From: Candidatus Fokinia cryptica
GTDB taxonomy: Bacteria > Pseudomonadota > Alphaproteobacteria > Rickettsiales > Midichloriaceae
Direction: 5' to 3'
Assembly: GCF_034359305.1 (NCBI RefSeq)
Contig: NZ_CP110343.1
Span: 21,823-85,822, forward strand
Length of the DNA: 64,000 bases
A model generated the notes under the pieces. The model was not told the DNA's origin, made no database searches, and was given only the letters and a program-made list of their open reading frames with translations. Of this stretch, positions 19,278 to 29,018 are shown piece after piece; position 1 is the first letter of the stretch; every line of letters begins with the position of its first letter. Made by a program: the position numbers and the translations under genes.

Positions 19278-19694
19278 TTACTTACTATTATTTAGCCTAA
19301 ATCTCGGCTTTTTTCTGTTACCATTATTATTACTGAAGTCTCCTTCTTTTTTAACGATGCCACTCTTTTCTTTATTGTTATTGAGTTCTGCTTTTACAGT
19401 TGTTTTACTATCATCTTCAGTAATAATGTGCGTTATAGATTCAGCAACAACTGCTACTACTACATCTCTAGCTATCTCTAGCATTAGAAATTTCTCATCT
19501 TCTCTTCTCAAGAAAATTCCCCTAATGCCATTTGCAAATATCACGCCAGTACCAGACTTCATTTCACTTACTGCTTTTTGATGTTCTTTAGCTTTTTTTT
19601 GCTGTGGTCTTACAATGAATAACCAAAATATCAGTATTATGATTACTAAAGGACCTATATTCACTAAAATCGTCGTCAATTCGTTTGATGACAT
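19278..19694 (-). CDS. yajC: Sec translocase accessory subunit YajC
   Basis: YajC is a small inner-membrane protein associated with SecDF at the translocon. The 138-residue sequence has one N-terminal membrane helix (about residues 9-27) followed by RPQQKKAKEHQKAV and the conserved segment MKSGTGVIFANGIRGIFL. A charged, Asn- and Lys-rich C-terminal tail is longer than in many homologues. SecD and SecF, the usual neighbours, are not adjacent. It is transcribed divergently from pheT. Confidence 0.92.
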   Translation of the reverse strand: MSSNELTTILVNIGPLVIIILIFWLFIVRPQQKKAKEHQKAVSEMKSGTGVIFANGIRGIFLRREDEKFLMLEIARDVVVAVVAESITHIITEDDSKTTVKAELNNNKEKSGIVKKEGDFSNNNGNRKKPRFRLNNSK

Positions 19695-19828
19695 AATCTA
19701 TTTACGTATAAATATAACGAAATTTCTATTACTGCAGAAAGGTATACTATATCGGTAATTATTGCAATTACGTTCTGCAAAAGCTAAGTATTACGATATC
19801 AATAAGTAAATATAAGCTTCAAAATACC

Positions 19829-22336
19829 ATGCTGTTGACACTAAATTGGTTAAAAAAGTATGGAAATCTACTCGTACAATGCGATGAATTAATTGATCGA
19901 TTAGGACGAATTGGGTTTGAATGCGAGATACAGGAGAACTATAGAAAGCTATATAACAACTTCGTAGTAGGAGAAGTCATTGAACATATAAAGCACCCTA
20001 ATGCATCGAATTTGTCTGTATGTTCGGTTCTCACTGAGAAAAACGGCTCTCCAGAACAAATCGTCTGTGGTGCAAGTAATGTCAGAAAAGGTAAAGTAAT
20101 TGTTGCAAAAATCGGAGCAGTTATCCCTACAGAAAATGGTTTAACCATTGTCAAAAGGGTAATTCGAGATGTAGAAAGTAGTGGTATGTTATGCAGCATA
20201 GAAGAACTGGGAATTCCTGAATTTGCCTTCAAACCAAGAGCACAAATGGAAAAAAGTATTGGCGGTATTGTTATAATAAACGATGACGTAGCAACAGGTA
20301 CACCGTTAGTAGAAGCACTCAATATCGACGACGTGCTAATAGAGATATCAGTACTACCAAATAGACGAAGCGACTGTTTAAGTATGATCGGATTACTAAG
20401 AGAAATGAATGCAGCTCAACTAATTAAGTTGCATGACGACTATCAGAAAATACCATCTTATTTTAAGACTAACGAAAAACTCGAAGTCAATAAGATATCA
20501 AAAATTCATGAAATCGATAAAGAATTATGCAAAAGCTTTATCGCGGTATCATTAAAAAATGGGCAAATATCCGAAGAAGGAGTAAAAACACAAGATATAA
20601 GGTTACTTATGTTTTGCATGAAAGCTTTATCCGATAACCCTATTGTAGACGTTGGGAATTTCTTTATGATGGAAAGCGGTATTCCCATACACATGTATGA
20701 CATGGCAAGAATATCAGGAAAAATTTCTATCAAGAAATTTGAGAAACCTAAAAAATTTGTAGCGTTAAATGGTAAAGAGTATGATGCTACCGATTGGGGA
20801 GTAGTGGATGAAAGTCAACTTATTTCACTACCTGGTATCATGGGTTCTGATGATACTAAAATTACATCTGAAACTCGCAACATTCTTTTAGAAATTGCAG
20901 AATTTGAACCTTCTGCTGTACAAAGAGTCGCTAATTCAACAGGAATTATTAGTGAAGCAGCACTACGATTTATCGGAAAAAAAACTTGCTATAAATATCA
21001 AAACAATGAGGAAGAAATTTTTCGAAAAACTCTTATCAATCAATTTATAAATTTCTTAAGAAAAGAGTTTCATTTCTCTGTAGAAGGGATAGATAGTAGA
21101 GAGTCTAAAATGCCAGAATCTGCGAAAAAGATAATATCATTTTCACTCACAGAAATCGCATCTATTATAGGAATAGAATTGTCGGAGAAAATACTTGTCG
21201 ATACTCTACACCCACTTGGTTTTTATGTAAAAAATATCGGAAATAATGAGTTTGAATTAAGTGTTCCATATTATAGGGTAGGTGATGTATCACATATTGA
21301 GGACATCGCAGAAGAAATCGCAAGATTCCTTAATTTAGATGAAATTTCCAACAAATTCGAAGGTATTAATGTGCAATTAACTCCTGAAAATTTAGCCATA
21401 ACTTCAAACAATAATGAAGAAACAATAAAAAAAATATTACTGGCACGCGGTTTAAATGAGGCTATAACATGGAGCTTCATAAGTGAGGAAACTAGCAAAC
21501 TGTTCTACAATAATAACCAACTTAAAATACAAAATCCCATTAATAAGGATTTTACAATTATGCGGCATAACATTCCTTCCAGTATGCTCGGTATGATTAA
21601 AAAAAACCTTAGTAGAGGTAATAAAAACATGTCTCTTTTTGAAATCGGGAGTGTTTTTGAGCAACATGAAGAAGTAAAAGAATACAAAATGATTAGCGGC
21701 ATGAGAGTGGGAAGTAATTCCCAAAGGGAATACGATTTCTTTGATGTCAGAGACGACGTAATAGCCGTTATCAGTAAGTTCACAAATTTTGAGCAATCAT
21801 TACTAAAGGACGACAATATGCTTCACTATAACTACGAATTAAGTAATGCAAATACTTCACAATATTATCATCCTTATCAAAGTGCTGTAATAACGTGTAA
21901 TAACTCTATCGTGGGATATTGTGGTAGACTACACCCTACTATAGCGGAACATTATGAAGTCGACATCAATGTATTTTTATTCGAAATTTTTTATGAAAAA
22001 TTAAATAATTTACAAGCTGCTACAGTTAGGAAAAAAACTTTTTCAGAATTTCAAAAAACAACAAGAGATTTATCTATAGGAGTTGTTTCTCAAATAGAAT
22101 CTTCTTTGATAATTCAAAAGCTACATTCTTTCTGCAAAGATTTTGCTGTTATCAAAGAAATAAGATTATTCGATGTATATCAACCATCAACAGCAGATAT
22201 TACATACTTTGGAATAAGATTCGAATTGCAAAAAGATAATGGTACTCTTTTGACTGAAGAAATTGATTCTATTCTGAATAAAATAGTTATCTTTGTAAAA
22301 GAACAGTTTTCAGCAGAAATAAGAGGATTGCAATGA
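19829..22336 (+). CDS. pheT: Phenylalanine--tRNA ligase beta subunit
   Basis: The beta subunit of the alpha2-beta2 PheRS carries tRNA-binding and editing functions. The 835 residues show the N-terminal tRNA-binding OB domain (VVGEVIEHIKHPNAS, then CGASNVRKGKVIVAKIGAV), the B3/B4 editing region, the B5 domain and a C-terminal ferredoxin-like anticodon-binding domain (KTTRDLSIGVVSQ onward). Length is near the usual 790-830. The catalytic alpha-subunit gene pheS, usually directly upstream, is absent: the upstream neighbour is divergent yajC. Confidence 0.96.
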   Translation: MLLTLNWLKKYGNLLVQCDELIDRLGRIGFECEIQENYRKLYNNFVVGEVIEHIKHPNASNLSVCSVLTEKNGSPEQIVCGASNVRKGKVIVAKIGAVIPTENGLTIVKRVIRDVESSGMLCSIEELGIPEFAFKPRAQMEKSIGGIVIINDDVATGTPLVEALNIDDVLIEISVLPNRRSDCLSMIGLLREMNAAQLIKLHDDYQKIPSYFKTNEKLEVNKISKIHEIDKELCKSFIAVSLKNGQISEEGVKTQDIRLLMFCMKALSDNPIVDVGNFFMMESGIPIHMYDMARISGKISIKKFEKPKKFVALNGKEYDATDWGVVDESQLISLPGIMGSDDTKITSETRNILLEIAEFEPSAVQRVANSTGIISEAALRFIGKKTCYKYQNNEEEIFRKTLINQFINFLRKEFHFSVEGIDSRESKMPESAKKIISFSLTEIASIIGIELSEKILVDTLHPLGFYVKNIGNNEFELSVPYYRVGDVSHIEDIAEEIARFLNLDEISNKFEGINVQLTPENLAITSNNNEETIKKILLARGLNEAITWSFISEETSKLFYNNNQLKIQNPINKDFTIMRHNIPSSMLGMIKKNLSRGNKNMSLFEIGSVFEQHEEVKEYKMISGMRVGSNSQREYDFFDVRDDVIAVISKFTNFEQSLLKDDNMLHYNYELSNANTSQYYHPYQSAVITCNNSIVGYCGRLHPTIAEHYEVDINVFLFEIFYEKLNNLQAATVRKKTFSEFQKTTRDLSIGVVSQIESSLIIQKLHSFCKDFAVIKEIRLFDVYQPSTADITYFGIRFELQKDNGTLLTEEIDSILNKIVIFVKEQFSAEIRGLQ

Positions 22337-22403
22337 ATCATAATTAATCCATAAGTCTGTAGAAAATACCTAGATATCCACTAATTTTATAGTGTCCCCT
22401 TTC

Positions 22404-23063
22404 ATGTCCAAAATCAGAACATCTCCCTCATCTCAATATGAATACATCTCTAAATTCATTAAAAATGAGCAACATAGTTGTTTCGAGAAAATTAGAGACT
22501 CAGCACCCGCTGAACTTTCACATATGCAAATCACATCGGTAGAAGGTTCTATATTACGATGGTTGGTAGCTACACAACAACCAACTTTGGCATTAGAAAT
22601 TGGAACATTTGTCGGATATTCTACCGCATGGTTAGCAGATCATATGCATTATGACAGCACTCTGATTTCTATAGAAAAATCATATGAGAGACTTGAATTG
22701 GCAAAAAGAAATATAGAACGATGTCATTTTAAATGCGAAATACAATTACTTTTAAATGATGGTAAATCCAAAGAAGAAAGAGATGCAAACCTTAGAAAAA
22801 TCTTAGAAAAATATGGTGACAACTTTGGACTTATATTTTGTGATGGAGCTAAAGCTGAGTATATTAATTACTTTCAAACAACATCAAAATACTTGAAAAA
22901 AGGTGGGTTGTTTATTGCGGATAATGTCACATCATTCCATTCTTGTACTTCTGATATCGGAAACGCTATAGATGCTTTCAACTCATATGTTTGCAGTAAT
23001 GATGCATTCGATACAACCATCATCCCAACTTGTGATGGCTTAATGATTGCAAGGAAAAAGTAA
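22404..23063 (+). CDS. SAM-dependent O-methyltransferase, COMT/CaiE-like
   Basis: A class I methyltransferase of the O-methyltransferase family 3 type. Features in order: the helix preceding the SAM site (SVEGSILRWLVA), motif I ALEIGTFVGYSTAWLA at about residues 64-79, the acidic SIEKS that contacts SAM ribose, and the metal-binding DGAKAEYINYF and DNVTS. Substrate cannot be told from sequence. I use the ATG at 22404 (219 residues); a GTG at 22392 is the longer option. Confidence 0.85.
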   Translation: MSKIRTSPSSQYEYISKFIKNEQHSCFEKIRDSAPAELSHMQITSVEGSILRWLVATQQPTLALEIGTFVGYSTAWLADHMHYDSTLISIEKSYERLELAKRNIERCHFKCEIQLLLNDGKSKEERDANLRKILEKYGDNFGLIFCDGAKAEYINYFQTTSKYLKKGGLFIADNVTSFHSCTSDIGNAIDAFNSYVCSNDAFDTTIIPTCDGLMIARKK

Positions 23064-23065
23064 AC

Positions 23066-23095
23066 TAATTGTTACGAATTTAATTGTTACGAATT
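23066..23095. repeat. Two perfect tandem copies of a 15-bp unit
   Basis: The unit TAATTGTTACGAATT occurs at 23066-23080 and again at 23081-23095 with no mismatch, just after the methyltransferase stop and about 80 bases before the repeat-rich ATPase gene. Confidence 0.9.
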
Positions 23096-23174
23096 TCTTT
23101 AATAGACAATTAATAGAAAATGTTTTACGTTCACCCTACGGATTATTTTTTATACTTGCGATTACGCTGGAAGA

Positions 23175-25484
23175 ATGAGCATTTTTTTTAAAGAAGTAAC
23201 AATAGAAAATTATAAATTCTTTAAAACAATAGAAAATTATAAATTCTTTAAAAATAAAAAGATTCCTAATGAAGAGCGGGGAAGCGGCCTCACTGTCGAG
23301 CTGAACGTTCCTAATGGAAAGCGGGGAAGAGGTCTTACTGTCCTTATTGGAGATAATGGAACAGGTAAAACTAGTATATTAGAGGCTATATCCATCCTAG
23401 ACTATCCTGCAAATATTGATGGTAGTGAGTTTCCTAATCGTCAGAGCTTGATAAAAATTAGTGCAATTAAGGTAGAAGTAATAGAGGGCAAAGTGTTCTC
23501 TTCCACTACCATTGAAACGACTGCTAAAATAATCGCTGAAACATGTCACGCTTTTTCTCGTAAAGGTAGAATATTCCAGAAACCTCCTGATCTTAAAAAT
23601 GTAAGCATCCTCCTTTTCTGTCGCAACAAAAGGAAAGAAATTTCCGTCTCAGGATATAGAACGGCATTTCGGAAAATTATAGATGAGTTAAATCGGTGTT
23701 TTGACAAAAGTATCAGAGACATTGAACGAAACACCAATACATCTGAATTAGAAAAGGTAAGGAAAGAGTTAGAAGCTCTTTTTTCCGAACAAAAAGATAT
23801 TCTTCAAAATTTTTTTTCAGAGTTAGAAGAGTATCAAGAAGGCGTTATGAAAGACGTTCGCCAAAAGATCAAAGAATATGAAGAGAAATTTAAGAAAATG
23901 GAAATAGATGATCATCGAATAGAGTACTACTACAATCATGATAGGCTTGCTATCCAGATAGATGAGATGATACGAGCTTACTTTCAAAAACGTAATGAGC
24001 TAGTAACTAGATTTGTCAGTGACTGTAAGAAACGAATCTTTATTCAAAAGCTTGGTGGACTAATAACTGGGCATGATATACTAATTAGGATTACAGAGTA
24101 TGGTGAACCAATAACTGGATCTCTCAATGAGAATGATATACTAATTAGTCGAAAGCTTGGTGAACTAATAACTGGTTTTCTCAATGAGGATGATATACTA
24201 ATTAAGATTCAAAAGCTTGGTGAGGAATTAATCGACCGCAACCATCTTTCTTATTGGGAACTAACCGACACCAGCTACATTCCTCATTGTGGACTAACCG
24301 ATCGCAATCATCTTTCTCATCAGGAACTAACCAACCTCAACTACATTCCTTATTGGAAAAAACGAGAAAAATTGTTGAAATATTTTAATGAAATAGCAGA
24401 AATTCCACTATCAAAATATTTTCGTGCATATGAAGAACTCCACCACATATTTCTACAAATTCCTAGACTTCTTAACAAAAAATATATGTACAAAAATGAG
24501 AAGTATGCTCATATTGCCGAAAAATTTGAAAATATACATAAGATCGCACCATTCAATTTACTGTCTCACTTTGGTGAAACATCTCTTGCATTAAACACAG
24601 ACACATTACTATCTCAAATAGATATATCAAATTTAGGATCTGGTGTTCAAATGCTAGCGGGATTACTTATCTTGAAACACATCCTAGAACCATCAAAGAC
24701 GAAGAAAGAAAATGAGGAAGATGGAGAAATAAAAAGCACAAACTTCATCTACTTGATTGATGAACCTGAGCTACACTTACATCCAGAAGCACAAAACGCA
24801 CTGATGGAATTACTGCTCGAAGAGTCGAAAACAAAACAAATAGTAATCTCCACTCATTCAATAGAACTGATAAGTAGGATATTTCGACCTATAAGAACCA
24901 CAGATAAAGCTCAAAAGCAGAATAGTAAAAGCGGAGATACAGAAGATAACGCTCAATCTCAAGATCAGAATAATAAAAGCGAAGATACAGAAACGAAATC
25001 TCATGCACCAGTTAAATTCTACCTTTGTAAGAGAAACGATAACGGGAAGATAGAACTAACGGAACCATTACCAGAAAGTTCTGACTATCCTTATCCACTA
25101 TCACGAGGAGCGATAGCTTTTCATGCTTTTGGTATCTGTACTACGGATTTCCATAATGAACTTTATGGTTACTTATACTCATTATATGAACCAGAAACAC
25201 AAAAGGAAAAATATAAAACAGAGATGTTCGATAAAGAGCTGGAAAAATATAAAAAGATGCAGATAAAACGTTGGATAGAAATAAGTAATAAGAGTTATGA
25301 TGTGACGATATGCACTTATATCAGGCATTCCATACATCATCCTGAAAACAACAAAAATGCCCCTTATACTGATGATGAGTTGAAATTTTCAATAGAAGGC
25401 TTGATAGAAATAATAAGGAAGAGAAAAAAAGCTGAAAAAACGAATAGAGAAGAACCAACAGAATCAGGACAAGCTAATAATTGA
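23175..25484 (+). CDS. OLD/AAA_21-like ATPase with internal tandem repeats and a C-terminal HEPN-like motif
   Basis: A 769-residue P-loop ATPase of the SMC/RecF/OLD type. Walker A is GDNGTGKTS at residues 59-67, the signature-like NLGSGVQML precedes Walker B YLIDEPELHLHPEAQ, and a His switch follows in VISTHSIELI. The middle is helical and charged. The C-terminal region contains FHNELYGYLYSLYE and then YIRHSIHHPEN, an R-x4-H arrangement as in HEPN RNases, followed by TDDELKFSIEGL. No Toprim domain is evident, unlike classical OLD. Four sets of in-frame tandem duplications occur. The gene stands alone with no recognisable partner nuclease. The ATP-binding fold is clear; a role in defence is inference. 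Confidence 0.85.
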   Translation: MSIFFKEVTIENYKFFKTIENYKFFKNKKIPNEERGSGLTVELNVPNGKRGRGLTVLIGDNGTGKTSILEAISILDYPANIDGSEFPNRQSLIKISAIKVEVIEGKVFSSTTIETTAKIIAETCHAFSRKGRIFQKPPDLKNVSILLFCRNKRKEISVSGYRTAFRKIIDELNRCFDKSIRDIERNTNTSELEKVRKELEALFSEQKDILQNFFSELEEYQEGVMKDVRQKIKEYEEKFKKMEIDDHRIEYYYNHDRLAIQIDEMIRAYFQKRNELVTRFVSDCKKRIFIQKLGGLITGHDILIRITEYGEPITGSLNENDILISRKLGELITGFLNEDDILIKIQKLGEELIDRNHLSYWELTDTSYIPHCGLTDRNHLSHQELTNLNYIPYWKKREKLLKYFNEIAEIPLSKYFRAYEELHHIFLQIPRLLNKKYMYKNEKYAHIAEKFENIHKIAPFNLLSHFGETSLALNTDTLLSQIDISNLGSGVQMLAGLLILKHILEPSKTKKENEEDGEIKSTNFIYLIDEPELHLHPEAQNALMELLLEESKTKQIVISTHSIELISRIFRPIRTTDKAQKQNSKSGDTEDNAQSQDQNNKSEDTETKSHAPVKFYLCKRNDNGKIELTEPLPESSDYPYPLSRGAIAFHAFGICTTDFHNELYGYLYSLYEPETQKEKYKTEMFDKELEKYKKMQIKRWIEISNKSYDVTICTYIRHSIHHPENNKNAPYTDDELKFSIEGLIEIIRKRKKAEKTNREEPTESGQANN
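23199..23252 (+). repeat. Perfect in-frame 27-bp tandem duplication in the ATPase gene
   Basis: Unit 23199-23225 is repeated exactly at 23226-23252, duplicating nine codons (TIENYKFFK) in the first beta strand region. Perfect identity suggests a recent event. Confidence 0.95.
23263..23352 (+). repeat. Imperfect 45-bp tandem repeat directly before Walker A
   Basis: A 45-base (15-codon) period gives PNEERGSGLTV and then PNGKRGRGLTV, the second copy leading directly into the Walker A strand. In related ATPases one such segment is expected. Confidence 0.85.
24048..24233 (+). repeat. About three copies of a roughly 20-residue coding repeat
   Basis: The translated units share the pattern KLGxLITGxLNExDILI: they begin KLGGLITG, EYGEPITG and KLGELITG, and a fourth partial copy reads KLGEELI. 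Nucleotide similarity between units is also evident (repeats of gatatactaatta). Confidence 0.85.
24234..24365 (+). repeat. Four copies of an 11-residue coding repeat
   Basis: The units read DRNHLSYWELT, DTSYIPHCGLT, DRNHLSHQELT and NLNYIPYWKKR. Copies 1 and 3 and copies 2 and 4 are most alike, so a 22-residue block was duplicated after an earlier 11-residue duplication. Confidence 0.85.
24909..24992 (+). repeat. Imperfect repeat of about 42 bp encoding a hydrophilic linker
   Basis: Two units encode AQKQNSKSGDTE and AQSQDQNNKSEDTE, differing by a small in-frame insertion. The segment lies between the His-switch region and the C-terminal domain of the ATPase. Confidence 0.7.
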
Positions 25485-25803
25485 TAAAGAAGCACAACGT
25501 ACAAATTCCTACTAAAAGTATACACCAACTTTTTGTCGTAACTTTTTACAGAATTGTATGTATAGCTAACCATACACCAAAAGATAATAAGCAAGAGCCA
25601 AGATAAAGCAGTGTTCAATACTTACTGAAAGAAATTCAGTATTTTAGATGGAGTATTTTGATATCACACAACACATCAATTACTAAAACTACGTAAAGAG
25701 TTTCAAAAATCTATCGAACATTTACCTTAACTATAAATCCCCCTAAACGCTCGATTTATCAATTTTTTCTAATAAATAATAAATAATAAATACTTTGATA
25801 CAT
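25485..25803. other. 319-bp intergenic region, no gene seen
   Basis: AT-rich spacer between the convergent ATPase and uvrA genes. It holds a short AATAAATAATAAATAATAAATA-like run near 25773-25794 and no credible ORF, tRNA or strong hairpin. Confidence 0.5.
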
Positions 25804-28770
25804 CTATGAAGATAGCCTACTCAGATACTCTTTCAAATATATCCCTGTGAGACTATCTGGATGTTGACATATATCTTCTGGTCGACCCACGCACAATACT
25901 TTACCTCCCTTAGGTCCTCCTCCCGGACCAAAATCTATAACATAATCAGCTTGTGCTACAATACTCATATTATGCTCCACAACAATCACGGTATCGCCTC
26001 TATCAACCAACCTGTTAATCGTAGATATCAATTTTGTGACATCTTCCGGATGTAGTCCTTTGCTTGGTTCATCTAATAAATATACAGTATGACTTTTAGA
26101 AAACTCTTCCACTCCTCCCCTATCATTACCAATTACACCTATATGTGCTCTTTTGGACAATTCTCTAGACAATTTGACGCGTTGTGCTTCACCACCAGAA
26201 AGAGTCGTTGCTGATTGCCCCATCTGCATATACCCTAAACCTACTTCTTGCAATAAAGATATCTTTTCTCTTATAGCTGGTACATCTGTGAAAGCTTCCA
26301 TTGCTTCATCTATAGAAAGCTCAAGTATATCAGCTATGGAATAGCCATTCCATTTTATTTGCAATGTATCCTGATTATAACGCTTCCCACCGCATGCATC
26401 ACACTGTATATATACATCTGGCAAAAAGTACATCTCTACCTTAATTACACCATCACCTTCACAAACTTCACATCTTCCACCTTTAATGTTAAATGAAAAT
26501 CTTGCCGCGGTATAACCATTACTAATAGAATCCGGAAGATTAGCATATAATTCTCTAATTTGCGTAAATACATTAATGTACGTAGCAGGATTAGATCGCG
26601 GTGTTCTACCTATTGGAGATTGATCTATTCTGATAATCTTATCAACGTTTTCAACTCCGGTAATTTTTTTATAAAGACTTGAATTAGTGAGCATTCCGTT
26701 GATTTTGTTATTTACAGCTTTATAAAAAAGCTCAACAAAAGTAGATTTCCCACTACCAGAAACTCCCGTAATAGCTGTAAGTACACCACATGGAACATCA
26801 ATATTAACATCTTTTATGTTATATGCAGTTGCTCCATAAATGGATAACATATCAGTATTAAGAGTCCTTCTCACACTCGGACAACCGATATTTCTTCTAC
26901 CTGAAAGATAAAGACCAGTGATACTCTCAGGACACTCTCCAATTTCCTCAGGAGTTCCTGTTGCTACTATATAGCCTCCTGATTTTCCAGCCCCTGGACC
27001 GACATCGATCACATAATCGGCTCTTCTTATTATGTTCAGATCATGCTCAACTACCAGAAGTGAATTACCCATTTTAGTAAGTGAACATATGATATCTATT
27101 ATCCTGTGTTTATCGTGCTCATGAGCACCAGCACATGGTTCATCCAAGACATATACTATTCCGCTTAAGCTGGATCCTACTTGCCGTGTAATTTTTACAC
27201 GCTGACCTTCACCACCGGAAAGAGTTTGGGCTTGTCTATCTAAACTTAAATATCCTACACCTATCTCTTCCAATAACATAAGACGTTTTATAACCTCTTC
27301 TATTAATTGATTCGCGATTTGTTTTTTCTTTTCATCTAATTTTCCATCCAATTCTCTGAACCATTGTATTGCATCTGTAATACTCATTTGGCACAATTCT
27401 CCAATATGTATACCAGCAACTTTTACATGAAGAGCTTTGTTATTAAGTCTATATCCGTTACAACACCTGCAATTCCTTACATCTCTATATTTCGTCAATT
27501 CATCCGCTAAGTGTGTGTTAGTTGTAGCATCTGCTCTCTTTTCAAGAAATTGAATAACACCTTCAAATTCTTCTTCAATTACCGTGTACCTCGCACCATC
27601 GCTATACTGAATTCTGAGCAATTCTCCATTCGAACCATCAAAAATAATATTCTGGATTTTTTCAGGCAATTTACAAAACTGAGTTGTAGGATCGAACGAA
27701 TACTTTTCAGATAATGCTCGAAAAACTTGTACACACTTTTTACGAAAACTTTCAGGAACAATCTTGCTCTCTGCTGACCACGGATGTATTGCTCCTTCCA
27801 CTAAGCTAAGACGAGGTTGAGGTACTACTAATTCTCTGGAAAAAAACGACTCTTTACCAAGGCCATCGCACTCCGGACATGTTCCTTGAGGTACGTTAAA
27901 TGAAAACATTTTTGGATTAGGCTCCTCGATTGTAAATCCAGAAACGGGACAAGAAAATCCTTGAGATAGTATCATCTCTTGTTGCTGCTGATCTACTGAG
28001 ACGATATGCAACTCCAATATTCCTTTACTTAGCCTAGTAGCAGTATTAACGAATGAAAAAATTTGCTCTTTTAAACCGTGATACGCTGTTTTATTCTTTC
28101 CGGACAATGATAACTCAGAAAGGAAAAGATTACCTATAACAGCCTTTATCGTATGCGATACATTCGACTCCAGTATAGGTAAATGATCTACATCGTACTG
28201 AACATTATCTATAGTAAATTTTCTGTAACCATTCTTTTTAAGAAGAGCCAATTCTTTTCTGAAATCTCCCTTTTGATTCTTTGCGATCAAAGCATAAAAT
28301 GTAATATTCGAATCTGGAGGTAAAGATAATATTTTTTCCACCACTTCCGTAGCAGCTTGTCTTTTTATTATCTTTCCAGTTACTGGTGAATGCGGCTCTC
28401 CAACCGAAGCAAATAATACACGTAAAAAATCATATATATCCGTAATTGTAGCTACAGTAGAGCGTGGATTTCGAGAAAATCCTTTCTGATCAATTGCTAT
28501 CGGAGCACCCATGCCATGTATGTTACCAAGCTTAGGTTTTGCTTGCTCTTCAAATTGTCTTGCATACGTACTAAGGCCAAGATATAGTCTTTTTCCCTCT
28601 GCATTTAATACATCTATCGCTAGCGAACTCTTTCCAGAACCGCTAACTCCAGAAAAGACAACAAACTTCTCTTTAGGTACTTTAACACTTACTTTTTTAA
28701 GATTGTTTTCAGATGCATCCGAGATAGTTATAAATTCCACTTTATTAGAAGAAGTTGACATGCCATGCAC
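25804..28770 (-). CDS. uvrA: UvrABC system protein A
   Basis: UvrA is the damage-recognition ATPase of nucleotide excision repair. The 988 residues contain two ABC modules. The first Walker A is FSGVSGSGKSSLAI near residue 40, with a zinc-binding CPECDGLG and a later CRCCNGYR. The second has ITGVSGSGKSTFVE near 670 with zinc ligands CEVCEGDG and CDACGGKRY. Both ABC signatures (LSGGEGQR and LSGGEAQR) and Walker B motifs (VLDEPCAG and LLDEPSKG) are present. Length is slightly above the E. coli 940. It is monocistronic here as far as spacing shows. Confidence 0.98.
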   Translation of the reverse strand: MHGMSTSSNKVEFITISDASENNLKKVSVKVPKEKFVVFSGVSGSGKSSLAIDVLNAEGKRLYLGLSTYARQFEEQAKPKLGNIHGMGAPIAIDQKGFSRNPRSTVATITDIYDFLRVLFASVGEPHSPVTGKIIKRQAATEVVEKILSLPPDSNITFYALIAKNQKGDFRKELALLKKNGYRKFTIDNVQYDVDHLPILESNVSHTIKAVIGNLFLSELSLSGKNKTAYHGLKEQIFSFVNTATRLSKGILELHIVSVDQQQQEMILSQGFSCPVSGFTIEEPNPKMFSFNVPQGTCPECDGLGKESFFSRELVVPQPRLSLVEGAIHPWSAESKIVPESFRKKCVQVFRALSEKYSFDPTTQFCKLPEKIQNIIFDGSNGELLRIQYSDGARYTVIEEEFEGVIQFLEKRADATTNTHLADELTKYRDVRNCRCCNGYRLNNKALHVKVAGIHIGELCQMSITDAIQWFRELDGKLDEKKKQIANQLIEEVIKRLMLLEEIGVGYLSLDRQAQTLSGGEGQRVKITRQVGSSLSGIVYVLDEPCAGAHEHDKHRIIDIICSLTKMGNSLLVVEHDLNIIRRADYVIDVGPGAGKSGGYIVATGTPEEIGECPESITGLYLSGRRNIGCPSVRRTLNTDMLSIYGATAYNIKDVNIDVPCGVLTAITGVSGSGKSTFVELFYKAVNNKINGMLTNSSLYKKITGVENVDKIIRIDQSPIGRTPRSNPATYINVFTQIRELYANLPDSISNGYTAARFSFNIKGGRCEVCEGDGVIKVEMYFLPDVYIQCDACGGKRYNQDTLQIKWNGYSIADILELSIDEAMEAFTDVPAIREKISLLQEVGLGYMQMGQSATTLSGGEAQRVKLSRELSKRAHIGVIGNDRGGVEEFSKSHTVYLLDEPSKGLHPEDVTKLISTINRLVDRGDTVIVVEHNMSIVAQADYVIDFGPGGGPKGGKVLCVGRPEDICQHPDSLTGIYLKEYLSRLSS

Positions 28771-29018
28771 ACAGTAAGTTCCATTTTTTCAATAGCTGCT
28801 TCGCCATCTGACATTACAATAATACCACAACTAGGAAAAAAATCCATTCAGATTCATTGAATATGCACTTACTCTATATTTTTCAATATCATCATATAAA
28901 AATAGAACATCTTATAAGTGATTTAATTCATCTTTAAATAGGAGTTTTTTTCTTTACTATCGACGATTTAATATCGCTTATAATGCTTAAAAAAATAAAA
29001 AGGCTCAACCATAAATGA

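Noticed and set aside
24048-24365. Regular repeats resembling a CRISPR array
   Set aside because: They are contiguous with no unique spacers and stay in frame within the ATPase gene.
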